A stretch of 64,000 bases of DNA from Mycoplana azooxidifex (GTDB taxonomy: Bacteria > Pseudomonadota > Alphaproteobacteria > Rhizobiales > Rhizobiaceae). The stretch spans positions 186,001-250,000 of the forward strand of contig NZ_JACIEE010000003.1 of assembly GCF_014196765.1 (NCBI RefSeq), in the 5' to 3' direction. The notes below the pieces were generated by a model, which saw only the letters and a program-made list of their open reading frames with translations, ran no database searches and had not been told where the DNA came from. Within the stretch, counting starts at the first letter, position 1; each line of letters begins with the position of its first letter. The position numbers were made by a program, and so were the translations under genes. This document shows positions 18,069 to 27,228 of this stretch, one piece after another.

Positions 18069-18704
18069 CTAGTGGACGACGCCGGCGCCGGTCATGTGCA
18101 GCGTGCTGAAATGGGCGTGGCTGTCGGCGAGCGACAGCGCAATCGGCCCCTTCGTCTCTGCCCAGCCGCGCCCGATCTCGCAGACGTCATACTCGAAGCC
18201 GTGCGGCAGGTTGATCCGGGCGCGATGCTCCTGGCCGGTCACCGGATTGCGGATCGGTTCGGCCCGGGCATCTATCCAGCCGGGGATATCGACGCGCGCC
18301 GTTCGGCCGTCGACGTCGACTGTGAAGTCGATCCGGGTGAAGACCGGCTCGTGCACGGTGTCGAAGGTGGTGGCGAACACGGCGAAGAAGGTGGCGCCGG
18401 GCTCCGTATCCTCCCCGCTCATGATGCGCAGCAAGGCTTCGCGCTGCTCGGGGGTCGCGCGCTCGTCGACGATCGGCACGCACTGGCCGCCGCCTTCGTG
18501 GATCGCCCCGGGCCAGGCGGCGATCAACCCGATCTTCAGCCCGTCGAGGCGGGTGTCGCCGTGGAACCCGTCCTCGATGTCGATCGCGCCGATCGCATGG
18601 CACTGTCCGTGCGTGGGCAGTGCGTTGAACTGGCAAGGGCAGCCATAGGCACAGTTGCAATGGATGAATTCGCGTCCCTGGAGCTTCCAACTGACATTCG
18701 TCAT
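18069..18704 (-). CDS. DUF1326 domain protein with Cys-rich N-terminal motif
   Basis: A 211-residue soluble-looking protein of the DUF1326 family, function unknown. Near the N-terminus it has a four-cysteine cluster, HCNCAYGCPCQF (about 16-27), well suited to binding a metal or cofactor. The rest is predicted beta-rich, with IHEGGGQCVPIVDERA and GEDTEPGATFFAVFATTFDTV blocks. The ATG at 18704 was chosen over an upstream one because it starts just before the conserved core. It is the first gene of a two-gene unit with the DUF2182 membrane protein; an inverted repeat lies 28 bp upstream. Confidence 0.85.
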   Translation of the reverse strand: MTNVSWKLQGREFIHCNCAYGCPCQFNALPTHGQCHAIGAIDIEDGFHGDTRLDGLKIGLIAAWPGAIHEGGGQCVPIVDERATPEQREALLRIMSGEDTEPGATFFAVFATTFDTVHEPVFTRIDFTVDVDGRTARVDIPGWIDARAEPIRNPVTGQEHRARINLPHGFEYDVCEIGRGWAETKGPIALSLADSHAHFSTLHMTGAGVVH

Positions 18705-18732
18705 GACGCCCTCCGCTGCGCGCGCTTGGTAT

Positions 18733-18748
18733 ATTACCGGATCGTAAT
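18733..18748. promoter_or_regulatory. Inverted repeat ATTAC-N6-GTAAT before the DUF1326-DUF2182 unit
   Basis: A perfect 5-bp inverted repeat with a 6-bp spacer sits in an AT-rich stretch 29-44 bp before the DUF1326 start codon, where a promoter would be expected. It could be an operator for a dimeric regulator. No known rhizobial box matches it well. Confidence 0.4.
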
Positions 18749-18824
18749 TTAATACCCGCAAGCACACCTTGTCCAGCGCGACCCGCCTGTACCCAAGGTC
18801 GTTACCCGGCAGTCCCGACCGTAG

Positions 18825-19229
18825 CTATTCATCGTCCCGGGATGGCAGCCCGGTGATATCCATGGCCCACGGCAGGGCCGATCGGCACCAGATCTGCCGC
18901 TTCGGAACAAGATCCCGGCGCTGGTTGATCGTGCCCACCCGAATGCCGACCTCATTGGCATCCTCGCCCTCGCCGGCGCGATAGCAGGGCGATCCGCAGA
19001 TCGGGCAAAAGTACTGGAGACTTCGGTTGCCGCTGTCGCCGACCTTCACGTAGAGCGTGGGCGTGCCCCCGGTCAGGCGAAAATCCTCTGCCCTCGCGAG
19101 CGCGGTGACCCGGTATGCGGACCCCGTCATGCGCTGGCAGTCCTTGCAATGGCAGATCGAGACGATGTCGGGATCGATCTCCGCCTCATAGGTCACGTGC
19201 CCGCAATGGCATTGTCCGTCGATGCGCAT
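18825..19229 (-). CDS. GFA (glutathione-dependent formaldehyde-activating-like) family protein
   Basis: A 134-residue zinc-binding protein of the Gfa/CENP-V fold. The zinc ligands are visible as GQCHCGHV (about 5-12), CHCKDC (about 28-33) and CPICGSPCY (about 78-86). The family is named after a glutathione-formaldehyde activity that most members probably lack; the function here is unknown. The ATG at 19227-19229 is preceded by a GGAGG-type site. It is a single gene, divergent from the glutamine amidotransferase gene. Confidence 0.88.
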   Translation of the reverse strand: MRIDGQCHCGHVTYEAEIDPDIVSICHCKDCQRMTGSAYRVTALARAEDFRLTGGTPTLYVKVGDSGNRSLQYFCPICGSPCYRAGEGEDANEVGIRVGTINQRRDLVPKRQIWCRSALPWAMDITGLPSRDDE

Positions 19230-19431
19230 GTCGACCTCCTCCGCGCCGTTTTGTCCGACGCCAACGGGCCGGCCTGCGCCGTCCGCTGCGAACTGACCCG
19301 CGATGGCGCAAATGGTTTCCGCGCCATTTACTTCCGTTAACGCATTTTTACCCTTTTTCGATGATTCTCGCAGGTGCACATGCATTCCTCCCCTTCGGCC
19401 GTTGCGGCCGGCAGCCAAGCGAGTTGAACCT

Positions 19432-20262
19432 ATGTGCCGTTGGGCAGCTTACCGCGGTGAACCACAGTTTCTCGAGGAGCTCGTCTCCTCGCCGGCGCAT
19501 TCGCTGATCGAGCAGTCTCATTGCGCGACCCGCGCCAAGACGGCGACCAATGGCGACGGCTTCGGCATCGCCTGGTACGGGGAGCGGCCCGAACCCGGAC
19601 GCTACCGCGATATCCTGCCGGCCTGGTCGGACTGCAACCTGAAAAGCATCGCCCGGCAGATCCGCTCGCCCCTGTTCCTCGCCCATGTCCGGGCCGCGAC
19701 CGGCGGCGGCACGCGGCGCGACAACTGCCATCCCTTCGTCCACGGCGTCTGGTCCTTCATGCACAACGGCCAGATCGCCGATTTCGAGCACCTGCGCCGG
19801 CCGATGGAGACGATGCTCGACAACGACCTCTACGCGGCCCGTACCGGGGCGACGGATTCGGAATTGCTGTTCCTGCTCGCCCTGCAGTTCGGCCTGGCGG
19901 AGGATCCGCTGGCGGCGATCGGCGAGACGATCGCCTTCGTCGAGCGGCTGGCGCGGCACCTGGAACGGCGGGAACTGGTCCGCTTCACGGCCGCGCTCAC
20001 GGACGGCCGCACGCTCTATGCCATCCGCTACGCCACCGACCTGCGAGCACCGACGCTCTATGCGGCGCCGATGGGCGGGGCCGGCGGCTACTGCCTCGTC
20101 TCCGAACCGCTGAACGACGACACCGACGCCTGGGTCGAGATACCGGACGGCAGCGCCGTGGTGCTCGGCGAGGACGGTGTCGACGTCCGCCTCTTTTCGC
20201 CCGCCGGCCGCCCGGCGCCGCAGCCGGAACAAGCAAGGCCGGAACTCGCCGTCGCCGGCTGA
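19432..20262 (+). CDS. Class II glutamine amidotransferase (YafJ/EgtC-like)
   Basis: A 276-residue Ntn-hydrolase. The initiator methionine is followed directly by cysteine (MCRWAAYRG), which becomes the N-terminal nucleophile. Further conserved blocks are TNGDGFGIAWYG, HVRAATGG, NCHPFVHG and MHNGQIADF. The fold hydrolyses glutamine amide or gamma-glutamyl bonds. Relatives include YafJ and EgtC (ergothioneine pathway), but no ergothioneine genes are nearby, so only the class is assigned. The start at 19432 is dictated by the need for Cys at position 2. Confidence 0.88.
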   Translation: MCRWAAYRGEPQFLEELVSSPAHSLIEQSHCATRAKTATNGDGFGIAWYGERPEPGRYRDILPAWSDCNLKSIARQIRSPLFLAHVRAATGGGTRRDNCHPFVHGVWSFMHNGQIADFEHLRRPMETMLDNDLYAARTGATDSELLFLLALQFGLAEDPLAAIGETIAFVERLARHLERRELVRFTAALTDGRTLYAIRYATDLRAPTLYAAPMGGAGGYCLVSEPLNDDTDAWVEIPDGSAVVLGEDGVDVRLFSPAGRPAPQPEQARPELAVAG

Positions 20263-20309
20263 GCCACCTTCTTTAGCGAATGCCATCGACGGACCGCTGA
20301 TGGCGGGCC

Positions 20310-21548
20310 TTACGACAACGCCGCCAGCCTTTCGGCGATCAGTGCAGCCAGCCGCTCGGCCACCTCTTCCTTCGACAGGTCTGGCCAGGCATCGATGCCG
20401 GCTTTCGAGACGACGCGCACGCTGTTGCGGCTGCCGCCCATGATGCCGGTCCCGGGCGAGACATCGTTGGCGACGATCAGGTCGGCGCCCTTGCGCTTCA
20501 GCTTCTCGCGCGCATTCGTCTCCAGGTTCTGCGTCTCGGCCGCAAACCCGACGACCAGCTTCGGCCGCTGCGCATGGTGGCCGACCGTCTTGAGGATGTC
20601 GGGGTTCTCCGCAAGCTGCAGCGGCGGCGGCGCCTCGCCGGGCTTCTTCTTGATCTTCTCTCCCGCTGTGGTCGCGACGCGCCAGTCGGCGACCGCTGCG
20701 ACCATGACGGCGATGTCGGCCGGAAGGCCGGCCAGGACCGCTTCCAGCATCTCCTCGGCGCGTTCGACATGAACGACTCGGATGCCGGGAGGATCGGCGA
20801 TCCCGACCGGGCCAGAGACGAGGGTGACGTCCGCGCCGAGCTTCGCCAGCGCCGCGGCAATCGCATGGCCCTGCCGCCCGGAAGAGCGGTTGGCGATGTA
20901 GCGCACGGGATCGATCGGCTCGTGCGTCGGACCGGAGGTGACGATCGCCTTCCTACCGGCAAGCGGCCCGGAGACCTTGCCGCCATCGCCACCGATGTGG
21001 GCCTCGACGGCTGCGACGATCTCCAGCGGTTCGGCCATGCGTCCGAGCCCGGCCTCGCCGCCCTCCGCCATCTCGCCCGCATTCGGCCCGACGAAGCCGA
21101 TGCCGTCGCCGGCCAGCGTCTCGGCATTGCGCAGCGTCGCCGGATGCGCCCACATCCTCGGGTTCATCGCCGGCGCGATCAGCACCGGACGATCGGTGGC
21201 GAGGAGCACGGTCGATGCGAGGTCGTCGGCCAGTCCGTTCGCCATCTTGGCCATCAGGTCGGCCGTGGCGGGGGCGACGAGCACGAGGTCGCAATCGCGC
21301 GCCAGCCGGATATGCCCAACGTCCTGCTCGTCCTCCCGCGAAAAGAGGTCAGTGTAGACATGGCCGGCAGCAAGCGCGCCGACGGCGAGCGGGGTGACGA
21401 ACTGCTGCGCGCCGGCGGTCATGAGCGGGATCACCCGGGCGCCGCGCTCGCGCAGGCGGCGGATCAGGTCGAGACTCTTGTAGGCCGCGATCCCGCCCGA
21501 AATGATCAGGAGAATGCGCTTGTCCTTCAATGTCATGGGCAGGGTCAT
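20310..21548 (-). CDS. coaBC: CoaBC: phosphopantothenoylcysteine decarboxylase/synthetase
   Basis: A bifunctional coenzyme A biosynthesis enzyme: CoaB joins cysteine to 4'-phosphopantothenate, CoaC decarboxylates the product with FMN. The 412-residue protein has the CoaC half (LIISGGIAAYKSLDLIRRL, VAPATADLMAKMANG, APAMNPRMW) and the CoaB half (VTSGPTHEPIDPVRYIANRSSG, GFAAET, KGADLIVAND). The ATG at 21548 follows CGGAGC. The gene usually adjoins ubiB in rhizobia; here an ion channel and a PhyH-like gene separate them. Confidence 0.95.
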   Translation of the reverse strand: MTLPMTLKDKRILLIISGGIAAYKSLDLIRRLRERGARVIPLMTAGAQQFVTPLAVGALAAGHVYTDLFSREDEQDVGHIRLARDCDLVLVAPATADLMAKMANGLADDLASTVLLATDRPVLIAPAMNPRMWAHPATLRNAETLAGDGIGFVGPNAGEMAEGGEAGLGRMAEPLEIVAAVEAHIGGDGGKVSGPLAGRKAIVTSGPTHEPIDPVRYIANRSSGRQGHAIAAALAKLGADVTLVSGPVGIADPPGIRVVHVERAEEMLEAVLAGLPADIAVMVAAVADWRVATTAGEKIKKKPGEAPPPLQLAENPDILKTVGHHAQRPKLVVGFAAETQNLETNAREKLKRKGADLIVANDVSPGTGIMGGSRNSVRVVSKAGIDAWPDLSKEEVAERLAALIAERLAALS

Positions 21549-21641
21549 GTGCCGCTCCGGCGGAATGAGGTCTGATGCGTTCCTAACGCTTTCGCCACCC
21601 GTTTCCAAGCGGCCGCGCGTTCGGCGCCGCGCGGCCAACCG

Positions 21642-22439
21642 TCACGAGCCCTCGTCGGGGATGTTGAGCACATGGCCGCAGGCCTTGCAGTGCACGGCAT
21701 CGGCGTCGTGGCGCTGGAGACCGCATTGCGGGCAGGCGAACGAGACCTTGTGCGGCCGCACGATCGTCTGCGCCAGCCGCACGAACAGCGAGATGCCGAT
21801 GATCATGGTGACGATGGAGGTGAGCTTTCCAAGCGTTCCCGGCAGCGTGATGTCGCCGAAGCCGGTGGTGGTCACGGTGGCGACGGTGAAATAGAGCGCA
21901 TCGACGAAGCCGCTGACGTTGTCGGCATAGAAGAAGGTCGAATAGACGAAACCGGTGACGACGAAGAGGAACACGAGAAAATTGACGCAGGCCTGGATCG
22001 TGTCCTCGTAGTCGGAGAGGCCCTGCCGCCGCAGGATCAGCGAAAACAGGCGGCTCTGGCTCACAGACCAGATGCGCAGCGCGCGCAGGAAGGCGAAGTT
22101 GGCGAGTTGGTTGGGAAAGAGCAGCGTGGCGAGGATGAAGAGGTCGACCCAGGTCATCGGCCGGGCCAGCCAGTAGCGCAAGGTGGGGGCCACCAGCATG
22201 CGCGCCAGGATCTCGAAGGCGATGATGACGGCGACGACATAGTCGACCAACAGATAGGCGTGGCCGGCGCGAAGATAGGGCCCTGTCAAAAAGAAGACGA
22301 TGATGGCGAGATCGACGACCATCATGCCGAACTGGAAGGCGATGGCACGCGGATCGCTGCCGTAATAGAGGCCGCGCAGGTGCCGGCGCAACCCCTCGAT
22401 CATCGATACCTGTTCCCCGGAATGCGCTCGCTCAGCCAT
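21642..22439 (-). CDS. Ion channel protein with C-terminal zinc ribbon
   Basis: A 265-residue voltage-gated-like channel. About six hydrophobic segments lie between residues 35 and 200; the pore loop TVATVTTTGFGDITLPG (about 182-198) resembles a potassium selectivity filter but reads TTTGFGD instead of the canonical TVGYGD. The C-terminus is a zinc ribbon, CPQCGL then CKACGH (about 233-256). Ion selectivity is inferred. The start may instead be the ATG at 22403, which has a better ribosome site. It lies between coaBC and the PhyH-like gene. Confidence 0.82.
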   Translation of the reverse strand: MAERAHSGEQVSMIEGLRRHLRGLYYGSDPRAIAFQFGMMVVDLAIIVFFLTGPYLRAGHAYLLVDYVVAVIIAFEILARMLVAPTLRYWLARPMTWVDLFILATLLFPNQLANFAFLRALRIWSVSQSRLFSLILRRQGLSDYEDTIQACVNFLVFLFVVTGFVYSTFFYADNVSGFVDALYFTVATVTTTGFGDITLPGTLGKLTSIVTMIIGISLFVRLAQTIVRPHKVSFACPQCGLQRHDADAVHCKACGHVLNIPDEGS

Positions 22440-22514
22440 GGCGCCAATGTATGTCGCGCCTCCCCCGGGTCAAGCGGCGCCGGAGACAGCCAGCGTCACC
22501 GGGAGGAGGATCAT

Positions 22515-23480
22515 CTACCGGACCACCGGCTCGCCGTGGTACCGGCGCCTGGACGGCTTCGACACGCCGAAGCCGACTTCCATCATCAGGCGCGGCGTGT
22601 TCTTCGCCAGTGTTCCCATATGGAAACCGAACGGGTCCTCGACGAAGCCGGAACCCGCCTTGCCGGTGATGGTGACGGCATTCTCGGCCCCGTAGTAGCC
22701 AAGGACCTCGCCTGCCGGGTGCCCCACGAGCAGGGTCAACTGATGCTTGATGTGCCTTCGGTTGTGGCTTCCGCGGACATAGACGTGCGGGCCGGCATCC
22801 TGGTCGACATCGGACAGGTAGAAGAAGAACTTCAGCATCCGCCAGTCGTCGAGATCGAAATGGAACTTGAACGAGGCGCGGCTGAGGTCGGCCTCCGAGG
22901 CCGTCTTCGTCGGGAAGCTCCACCAGGTCCGCGTGGTGATCAGCCTTGCCTCGCCGCCGAGATAGTGCCGCGCAATGTCGAGCAGCAGCGGATCTTTCTG
23001 GACCGCGACCGCCGCCTCGCATTGCAGAACGCGCTCGAAATGATGACCGCTCAGGATCGTGCGGCCGAAGCGGCGCTCGGCCTCCGCGTGGTCGCCGGCG
23101 ACAAATTCGAGCCTGCGCTCGAAATTGCCGAAGCAGGGCGTATCCCGGCCGAAGCGGGCAATCTCCTGCTGGATCTCGGCCGGCAGGACCAGGCCGTAGA
23201 AAATGCCCGATCTCTTCAGTTCCACGGCGACGTCCTCGGCGCGGATATCGCCGAACATCGACGTCTCCCCCTTGTCCGCGGCCGGCACGGGCCTGGAGGT
23301 CAGCCAATGGGCCCGGCGGAAGGGCATCGTCCGCGCCAGCAGGAACATCGGCAGCCAGGCGGGATTTTCCCGCACGTCGGTCAGATAGGTGGGAATCCGC
23401 GCCGCGATGCGGCTGAAACGGCCCCCGCTGCGGGCGATGGCTTCGAGGTCTTTCGGTTGTGGTCTAGACATGGTGCGCAT
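22515..23480 (-). CDS. PhyH-like Fe(II)/2-oxoglutarate dioxygenase
   Basis: A 321-residue protein of the phytanoyl-CoA dioxygenase superfamily. The iron-binding HxD is visible in KFHFDLDDW (about 200-208), and the distal histidine lies in the C-terminal part (GFVEDPFGFHMG), followed by an RLMMEVGFG strand. Bacterial relatives hydroxylate small molecules of many kinds; no substrate can be assigned. The ATG follows AAGGA. A 14-bp perfect palindrome lies 19 bp upstream. It sits between the channel gene and ubiB, interrupting a normally tight ubiB-coaBC pair. Confidence 0.75.
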   Translation of the reverse strand: MRTMSRPQPKDLEAIARSGGRFSRIAARIPTYLTDVRENPAWLPMFLLARTMPFRRAHWLTSRPVPAADKGETSMFGDIRAEDVAVELKRSGIFYGLVLPAEIQQEIARFGRDTPCFGNFERRLEFVAGDHAEAERRFGRTILSGHHFERVLQCEAAVAVQKDPLLLDIARHYLGGEARLITTRTWWSFPTKTASEADLSRASFKFHFDLDDWRMLKFFFYLSDVDQDAGPHVYVRGSHNRRHIKHQLTLLVGHPAGEVLGYYGAENAVTITGKAGSGFVEDPFGFHMGTLAKNTPRLMMEVGFGVSKPSRRRYHGEPVVR

Positions 23481-23498
23481 GGTGCATCCTTACCGGAC

Positions 23499-23512
23499 CG
23501 TCCTTAAGGACG
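23499..23512. promoter_or_regulatory. Perfect 14-bp palindrome upstream of the PhyH-like gene
   Basis: CGTCCTTAAGGACG is self-complementary over all 14 bases and ends 19 bp before the PhyH-like start codon. This is the right place for an operator overlapping the promoter or leader. The binding factor is unknown. Confidence 0.4.
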
Positions 23513-23644
23513 ATCTTCAATCGCACACACGACCACGCGGCGGCGGTGGATTTGTGCTGCGGTGCAGCATGGACGTTGCGGGCAAGGCGTTAACATTCGA
23601 CGAACCGGCATGATTAACGAAACGTAGGCCGGCCGGCCGTGGTA

Positions 23645-25219
23645 TCAACTGACCACCCAGGCGATATAGACGAGCGTCGCCGCGATCACCCACAGCGCGA
23701 CACGGCCGGCGCGGCCGTGGCGGGCCTCGGATTTGCCGATCGCTTCGGCGGTGGCCTCGTCGAAACGGAAGCCCTTGTCCGCCATGGCGCTAAGGTCGAG
23801 GGAGAGTTTCTCGGCCTTTGCCGCGATCTCGGGGGCAGCCTCGGCCAGGCGCAGCGCGGCGTGCGCCCCGTCGCGCAGGTCGGCGAGGATGCGCTTCGGC
23901 CCGAGATTGTCGCGGATCCAGCCGCCGACCACGGGCTCGGAAGCCTTCCACATGTTGAAGCGCGGGTTCAGCGTGCGCGCCACGCCCTCGACCACGACCA
24001 TGGTCTTCTGCAGCATCACGAGCTCGGTCCGCGTCTCCATGTCGAACAGTTCGGTGACCTCGAACAGGAGCGTGAGAAGCTTGGCCATGGAGATCGTCTC
24101 GGCCGGCTGCCCGTGGATCGGCTCGCCGATGGCGCGGATCGCCTGGGCGAAGCTGGCGACGTCGTGGTGCGAGGGCACGTAGCCGGCCTCGAAATGGACG
24201 TTCGCCACACGCACGTAGTCGCGGGTGATGAAGCCGAACAGGATCTCCGCCAGGAAGCGGCGCTCCTTGCGCCCGAGCCGTCCGACGATGCCCATGTCGA
24301 CGGCGACGATGTGTCCTTCCGGATCGACGAAGAGATTGCCCTGGTGCATGTCGGCATGGAAGAAGCCGTCGCGCAGCGTATGGCGCAGGAAGGACTGGAT
24401 CAGGCTGTCGGCGAGCGCGTTGAGGTCGTGGCCGGCTGCGCGCAGGCCCTCGATGTCCGACATTTTGACGCCGTCGATCCACTCCATGGTGACGACGTCG
24501 CGGCCAGTGCGCTCCCAGTCGACCTTCGGCACGCGAAAGCCGGGATCGCCCGCGGTGTTCTCGCCGAGCTCGGACAGGGCGGCCGCCTCGAGCCGCAGGT
24601 CCATCTCGACCTTGGTGGTCTGCTCCAGCGTGCGCGTGACCTCGACCGGCTTCAGCCGGCGGGTGTGCGGCAGGAAGCGCTCCTGCAGGTGCGAGGCAGC
24701 ATACATCGCCTGCAGGTCGTGGACGAAGCGCTGGCGCACGCCGGGCCGGATCACCTTGACGGCGACGCGGCGCTCGCCGTCCTTGTCGCGGACGACGGCG
24801 GGATGGACCTGGGCGATGGAGGCGGCCGCGATCGGTTCGTCAAAGCTTACATAAAGATCGCTGACCGGGCGGCCGAGCGAGCCCTCGACGGTGGCTTTCG
24901 CCTCCGCCATCGGAAAGGTCGCCATGCGGTCCTGCAGAGCGGAGAGGTCTTCGGCAATCGCAACGCCGACCACGTCGGGCCGGGTGGCGAGGAACTGGCC
25001 CATCTTGACGTAGGACGGGCCGAGCCGTTCGATCGCGTGGGCGAGGCGGGCGCTGCGGCCCTCGCCGGGCTTGCGACGGCGGGCGAACAGGCCGACGACG
25101 CGCGCGAGGAAGCGGGCGGAGGCCGGAAGCTCCTGCAACGGCAGTTCCGTGACGACGCCTTCGCGCACGAGCACCCAGCCGACGCGGGCAAGGCGGAAAT
25201 AGGCCGTGGGATTGGTCAT
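23645..25219 (-). CDS. ubiB: UbiB ubiquinone biosynthesis ATPase/kinase-like protein
   Basis: UbiB is an atypical protein-kinase-like ATPase needed for ubiquinone synthesis at the membrane. The 524-residue protein has the family-specific KxGQ motif (YVKMGQFLATRPD), the alanine-rich nucleotide loop AAASIAQVH, the VAIK-like VAVKVIRPG, and the catalytic HADMHQGN and VDMGIVGR motifs, plus a C-terminal membrane helix (LWVIAATLVYIAWVV). It lies 140 bp downstream of ubiE on the same strand, as in other proteobacteria, supporting a shared role. Confidence 0.95.
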   Translation of the reverse strand: MTNPTAYFRLARVGWVLVREGVVTELPLQELPASARFLARVVGLFARRRKPGEGRSARLAHAIERLGPSYVKMGQFLATRPDVVGVAIAEDLSALQDRMATFPMAEAKATVEGSLGRPVSDLYVSFDEPIAAASIAQVHPAVVRDKDGERRVAVKVIRPGVRQRFVHDLQAMYAASHLQERFLPHTRRLKPVEVTRTLEQTTKVEMDLRLEAAALSELGENTAGDPGFRVPKVDWERTGRDVVTMEWIDGVKMSDIEGLRAAGHDLNALADSLIQSFLRHTLRDGFFHADMHQGNLFVDPEGHIVAVDMGIVGRLGRKERRFLAEILFGFITRDYVRVANVHFEAGYVPSHHDVASFAQAIRAIGEPIHGQPAETISMAKLLTLLFEVTELFDMETRTELVMLQKTMVVVEGVARTLNPRFNMWKASEPVVGGWIRDNLGPKRILADLRDGAHAALRLAEAAPEIAAKAEKLSLDLSAMADKGFRFDEATAEAIGKSEARHGRAGRVALWVIAATLVYIAWVVS

Positions 25220-25359
25220 GCGGCGCCACCACGCGAACGGCTGTGCGCTTCATATCCGGCGAGATCTGCGGAACCGCCGGCGGCCTGTGCGGCGCAGCAT
25301 GCCGTGGGGCACGTCTTCGTTCGGGCGACCGGGGGCCTGTCAGCGGACTGCGGCATGCG

Positions 25360-26139
25360 TCAGAGCTTCCAGCCGGAATGCAGCGCTGCGATACCGCCGG
25401 TATAGTTGGTGAAGCTGACGCGGGAGAAGCCGGCTGCGCGGATCATCTCGGCGAAGTCGGCCTGGTTGGGGAACTTGCGGATGGATTCGACCAGGTACTG
25501 GTAGGGCTCGGCCTCGCCGGTCACCATCTTGCCGAACTGCGGGATCGCCTTGAACGACCAGGCGTCATAAACGCGGTCGAGCAGCGGCACCTCGACTTCT
25601 GAGAATTCGAGGACGAGCAGCCGGCCGCCGCGCTTCAACACGCGATAGGCCTCAGACAGCGCCACATCGATGCGCGGCACGTTGCGGATGCCGAAGGCGA
25701 TCGTGTAGGCGTCGAAGGAATTGTTCTCGAACGGCAGTTCCTCGGCGTTCGCCTCGACGAAATCGAGATTGGCCGCAATCCCCTTCTTCGCGGCGCGGTC
25801 GGCGCCGACGGCGAGCATCGAGCCGTTGATGTCGAGCACGGTGGCATGGGCGAGGCGATCGGACGCCTCGACGATCCGGAAGGCGATGTCGCCCGTGCCG
25901 CCGGCGACGTCGAGCGTGCGGTAGGACGCCTCCTTGCGCGGGTTGAGCGCTGCGATCATCGCATCCTTCCAGGCGCGGTGAAGGCCTGCGGACATGATGT
26001 CGTTCATGATGTCGTAGCGCTTGGCCACCTTGTGGAAGACATCGTTGACGAGCGCCTGCTTCTCGCCCTCAGCCACCTGCCGGAAGCCGTAGGAGGTTTC
26101 CATGCCGCCATCCGCCGAGGTGCGTTCCCGATCGCTCAT
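25360..26139 (-). CDS. ubiE: UbiE/MenG demethylmenaquinol/2-polyprenylbenzoquinol C-methyltransferase
   Basis: A SAM-dependent C-methyltransferase of ubiquinone biosynthesis. The 259-residue protein begins with [20 protein letters not shown], then [26 protein letters not shown], both UbiE signatures, followed by SAM motif [11 protein letters not shown] and the later [20 protein letters not shown]. The ATG at 26139 follows a GGAG site; a GTG 12 bp upstream is in frame but weaker. It diverges from mutM and is followed by ubiB. Confidence 0.95.
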   Translation of the reverse strand: MSDRERTSADGGMETSYGFRQVAEGEKQALVNDVFHKVAKRYDIMNDIMSAGLHRAWKDAMIAALNPRKEASYRTLDVAGGTGDIAFRIVEASDRLAHATVLDINGSMLAVGADRAAKKGIAANLDFVEANAEELPFENNSFDAYTIAFGIRNVPRIDVALSEAYRVLKRGGRLLVLEFSEVEVPLLDRVYDAWSFKAIPQFGKMVTGEAEPYQYLVESIRKFPNQADFAEMIRAAGFSRVSFTNYTGGIAALHSGWKL

Positions 26140-26279
26140 GTCCGTCTCCACTGTTGCGCTCCGCCGGGCCGGTCGTCCCGCGGCATCGTCGGGCTGGTAT
26201 ATAGGATAAAGATCGGCGATAGGGAATTGCGAAGCGGCGGCAAATGCGTCGCAGGGTTAAATCGCTTCAGGAGCTTGCG

Positions 26280-27170
26280 ATGCCGGAATTGCCGGAAGTG
26301 GAGACGGTCAAGCGCGGGCTGGCGCCGGTGATGGAGGGCGCGGTGATCGCGCGTGCGGAGCTGCGCCGGCCGGACCTGCGCTTTCCCTTCCCTGCCGGTT
26401 TCGCGGACGCGCTGGCCGGGCGCAGGGTGATCTCGCTCGGGCGGCGGGCGAAGTATCTGCTGATCGATCTCGACGGCGGCGACGTGGTCATCGCCCATCT
26501 CGGCATGTCCGGCTCCTTCCGCGTCGCGGGACCGCAGGAAGAGGCCGTGCCCGGCGATTTCCACATGCCGCGCGGCAAGGACGAGCGGCATGACCATGTC
26601 GTACTCCACCTCGACACCGCCGACGGGCCACAGCGCGTCATCTACAACGATCCGCGCCGGTTCGGCTTCATGGACCTCGCCCGCCGCGAGGGGCTTTCCG
26701 AGCACCCTTACCTGCGCGACCTCGGCGCGGAACCGACGGGCAACACGCTCGACGCCGCCTATTTGGCGGCAAGGCTTCGCGGCCGTAGCCAGCCGCTGAA
26801 GGCGGCCCTGCTCGACCAGAAGACCATCGCCGGGCTCGGCAACATCTATGTCTGCGAGGCGCTGTGGCGGGCCCATCTTTCGCCCGAACGGGCGGCGGGG
26901 ACGCTGGTGACGGCGGCGGGCAAGCCGCGGCGCGAACTGCTGACACTGACGGAGGCGATCCGCGCGGTGATCGCGGATGCGATCGAGGCCGGCGGATCGA
27001 CGCTGCGCGACCATATCCGCGCCGACGGCTCGCTCGGCTATTTCCAGCATTCGTTTTCGGTCTACGACCGCGAGGGGGAGGCCTGCCGCACGCCCGGCTG
27101 CCGCGGCACCGTCAACCGCATCGTCCAGGGTGGACGCTCGACCTTCCGCTGCGTGAGCTGCCAGAAATAG
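26280..27170 (+). CDS. mutM: Formamidopyrimidine-DNA glycosylase (Fpg/MutM)
   Basis: It excises 8-oxoguanine and ring-opened purines and cleaves abasic sites. The 296-residue protein begins [10 protein letters not shown], supplying the catalytic N-terminal proline and glutamate. It has the helix-two-turn-helix [16 protein letters not shown] and the C-terminal zinc finger with cysteines in CRTPGC and CVSC. The ATG at 26280 is fixed by the need for Pro at position 2 and a preceding CAGGAG. In other rhizobia mutM lies close to rpsT; here 19 kb separates them. Confidence 0.97.
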   Translation: MPELPEVETVKRGLAPVMEGAVIARAELRRPDLRFPFPAGFADALAGRRVISLGRRAKYLLIDLDGGDVVIAHLGMSGSFRVAGPQEEAVPGDFHMPRGKDERHDHVVLHLDTADGPQRVIYNDPRRFGFMDLARREGLSEHPYLRDLGAEPTGNTLDAAYLAARLRGRSQPLKAALLDQKTIAGLGNIYVCEALWRAHLSPERAAGTLVTAAGKPRRELLTLTEAIRAVIADAIEAGGSTLRDHIRADGSLGYFQHSFSVYDREGEACRTPGCRGTVNRIVQGGRSTFRCVSCQK

Positions 27171-27228
27171 CCGCATCCGCGACGTGACTGGGCATGACGG
27201 CGCTGGCGCGTCTGGCGCCTCCTTGCGG

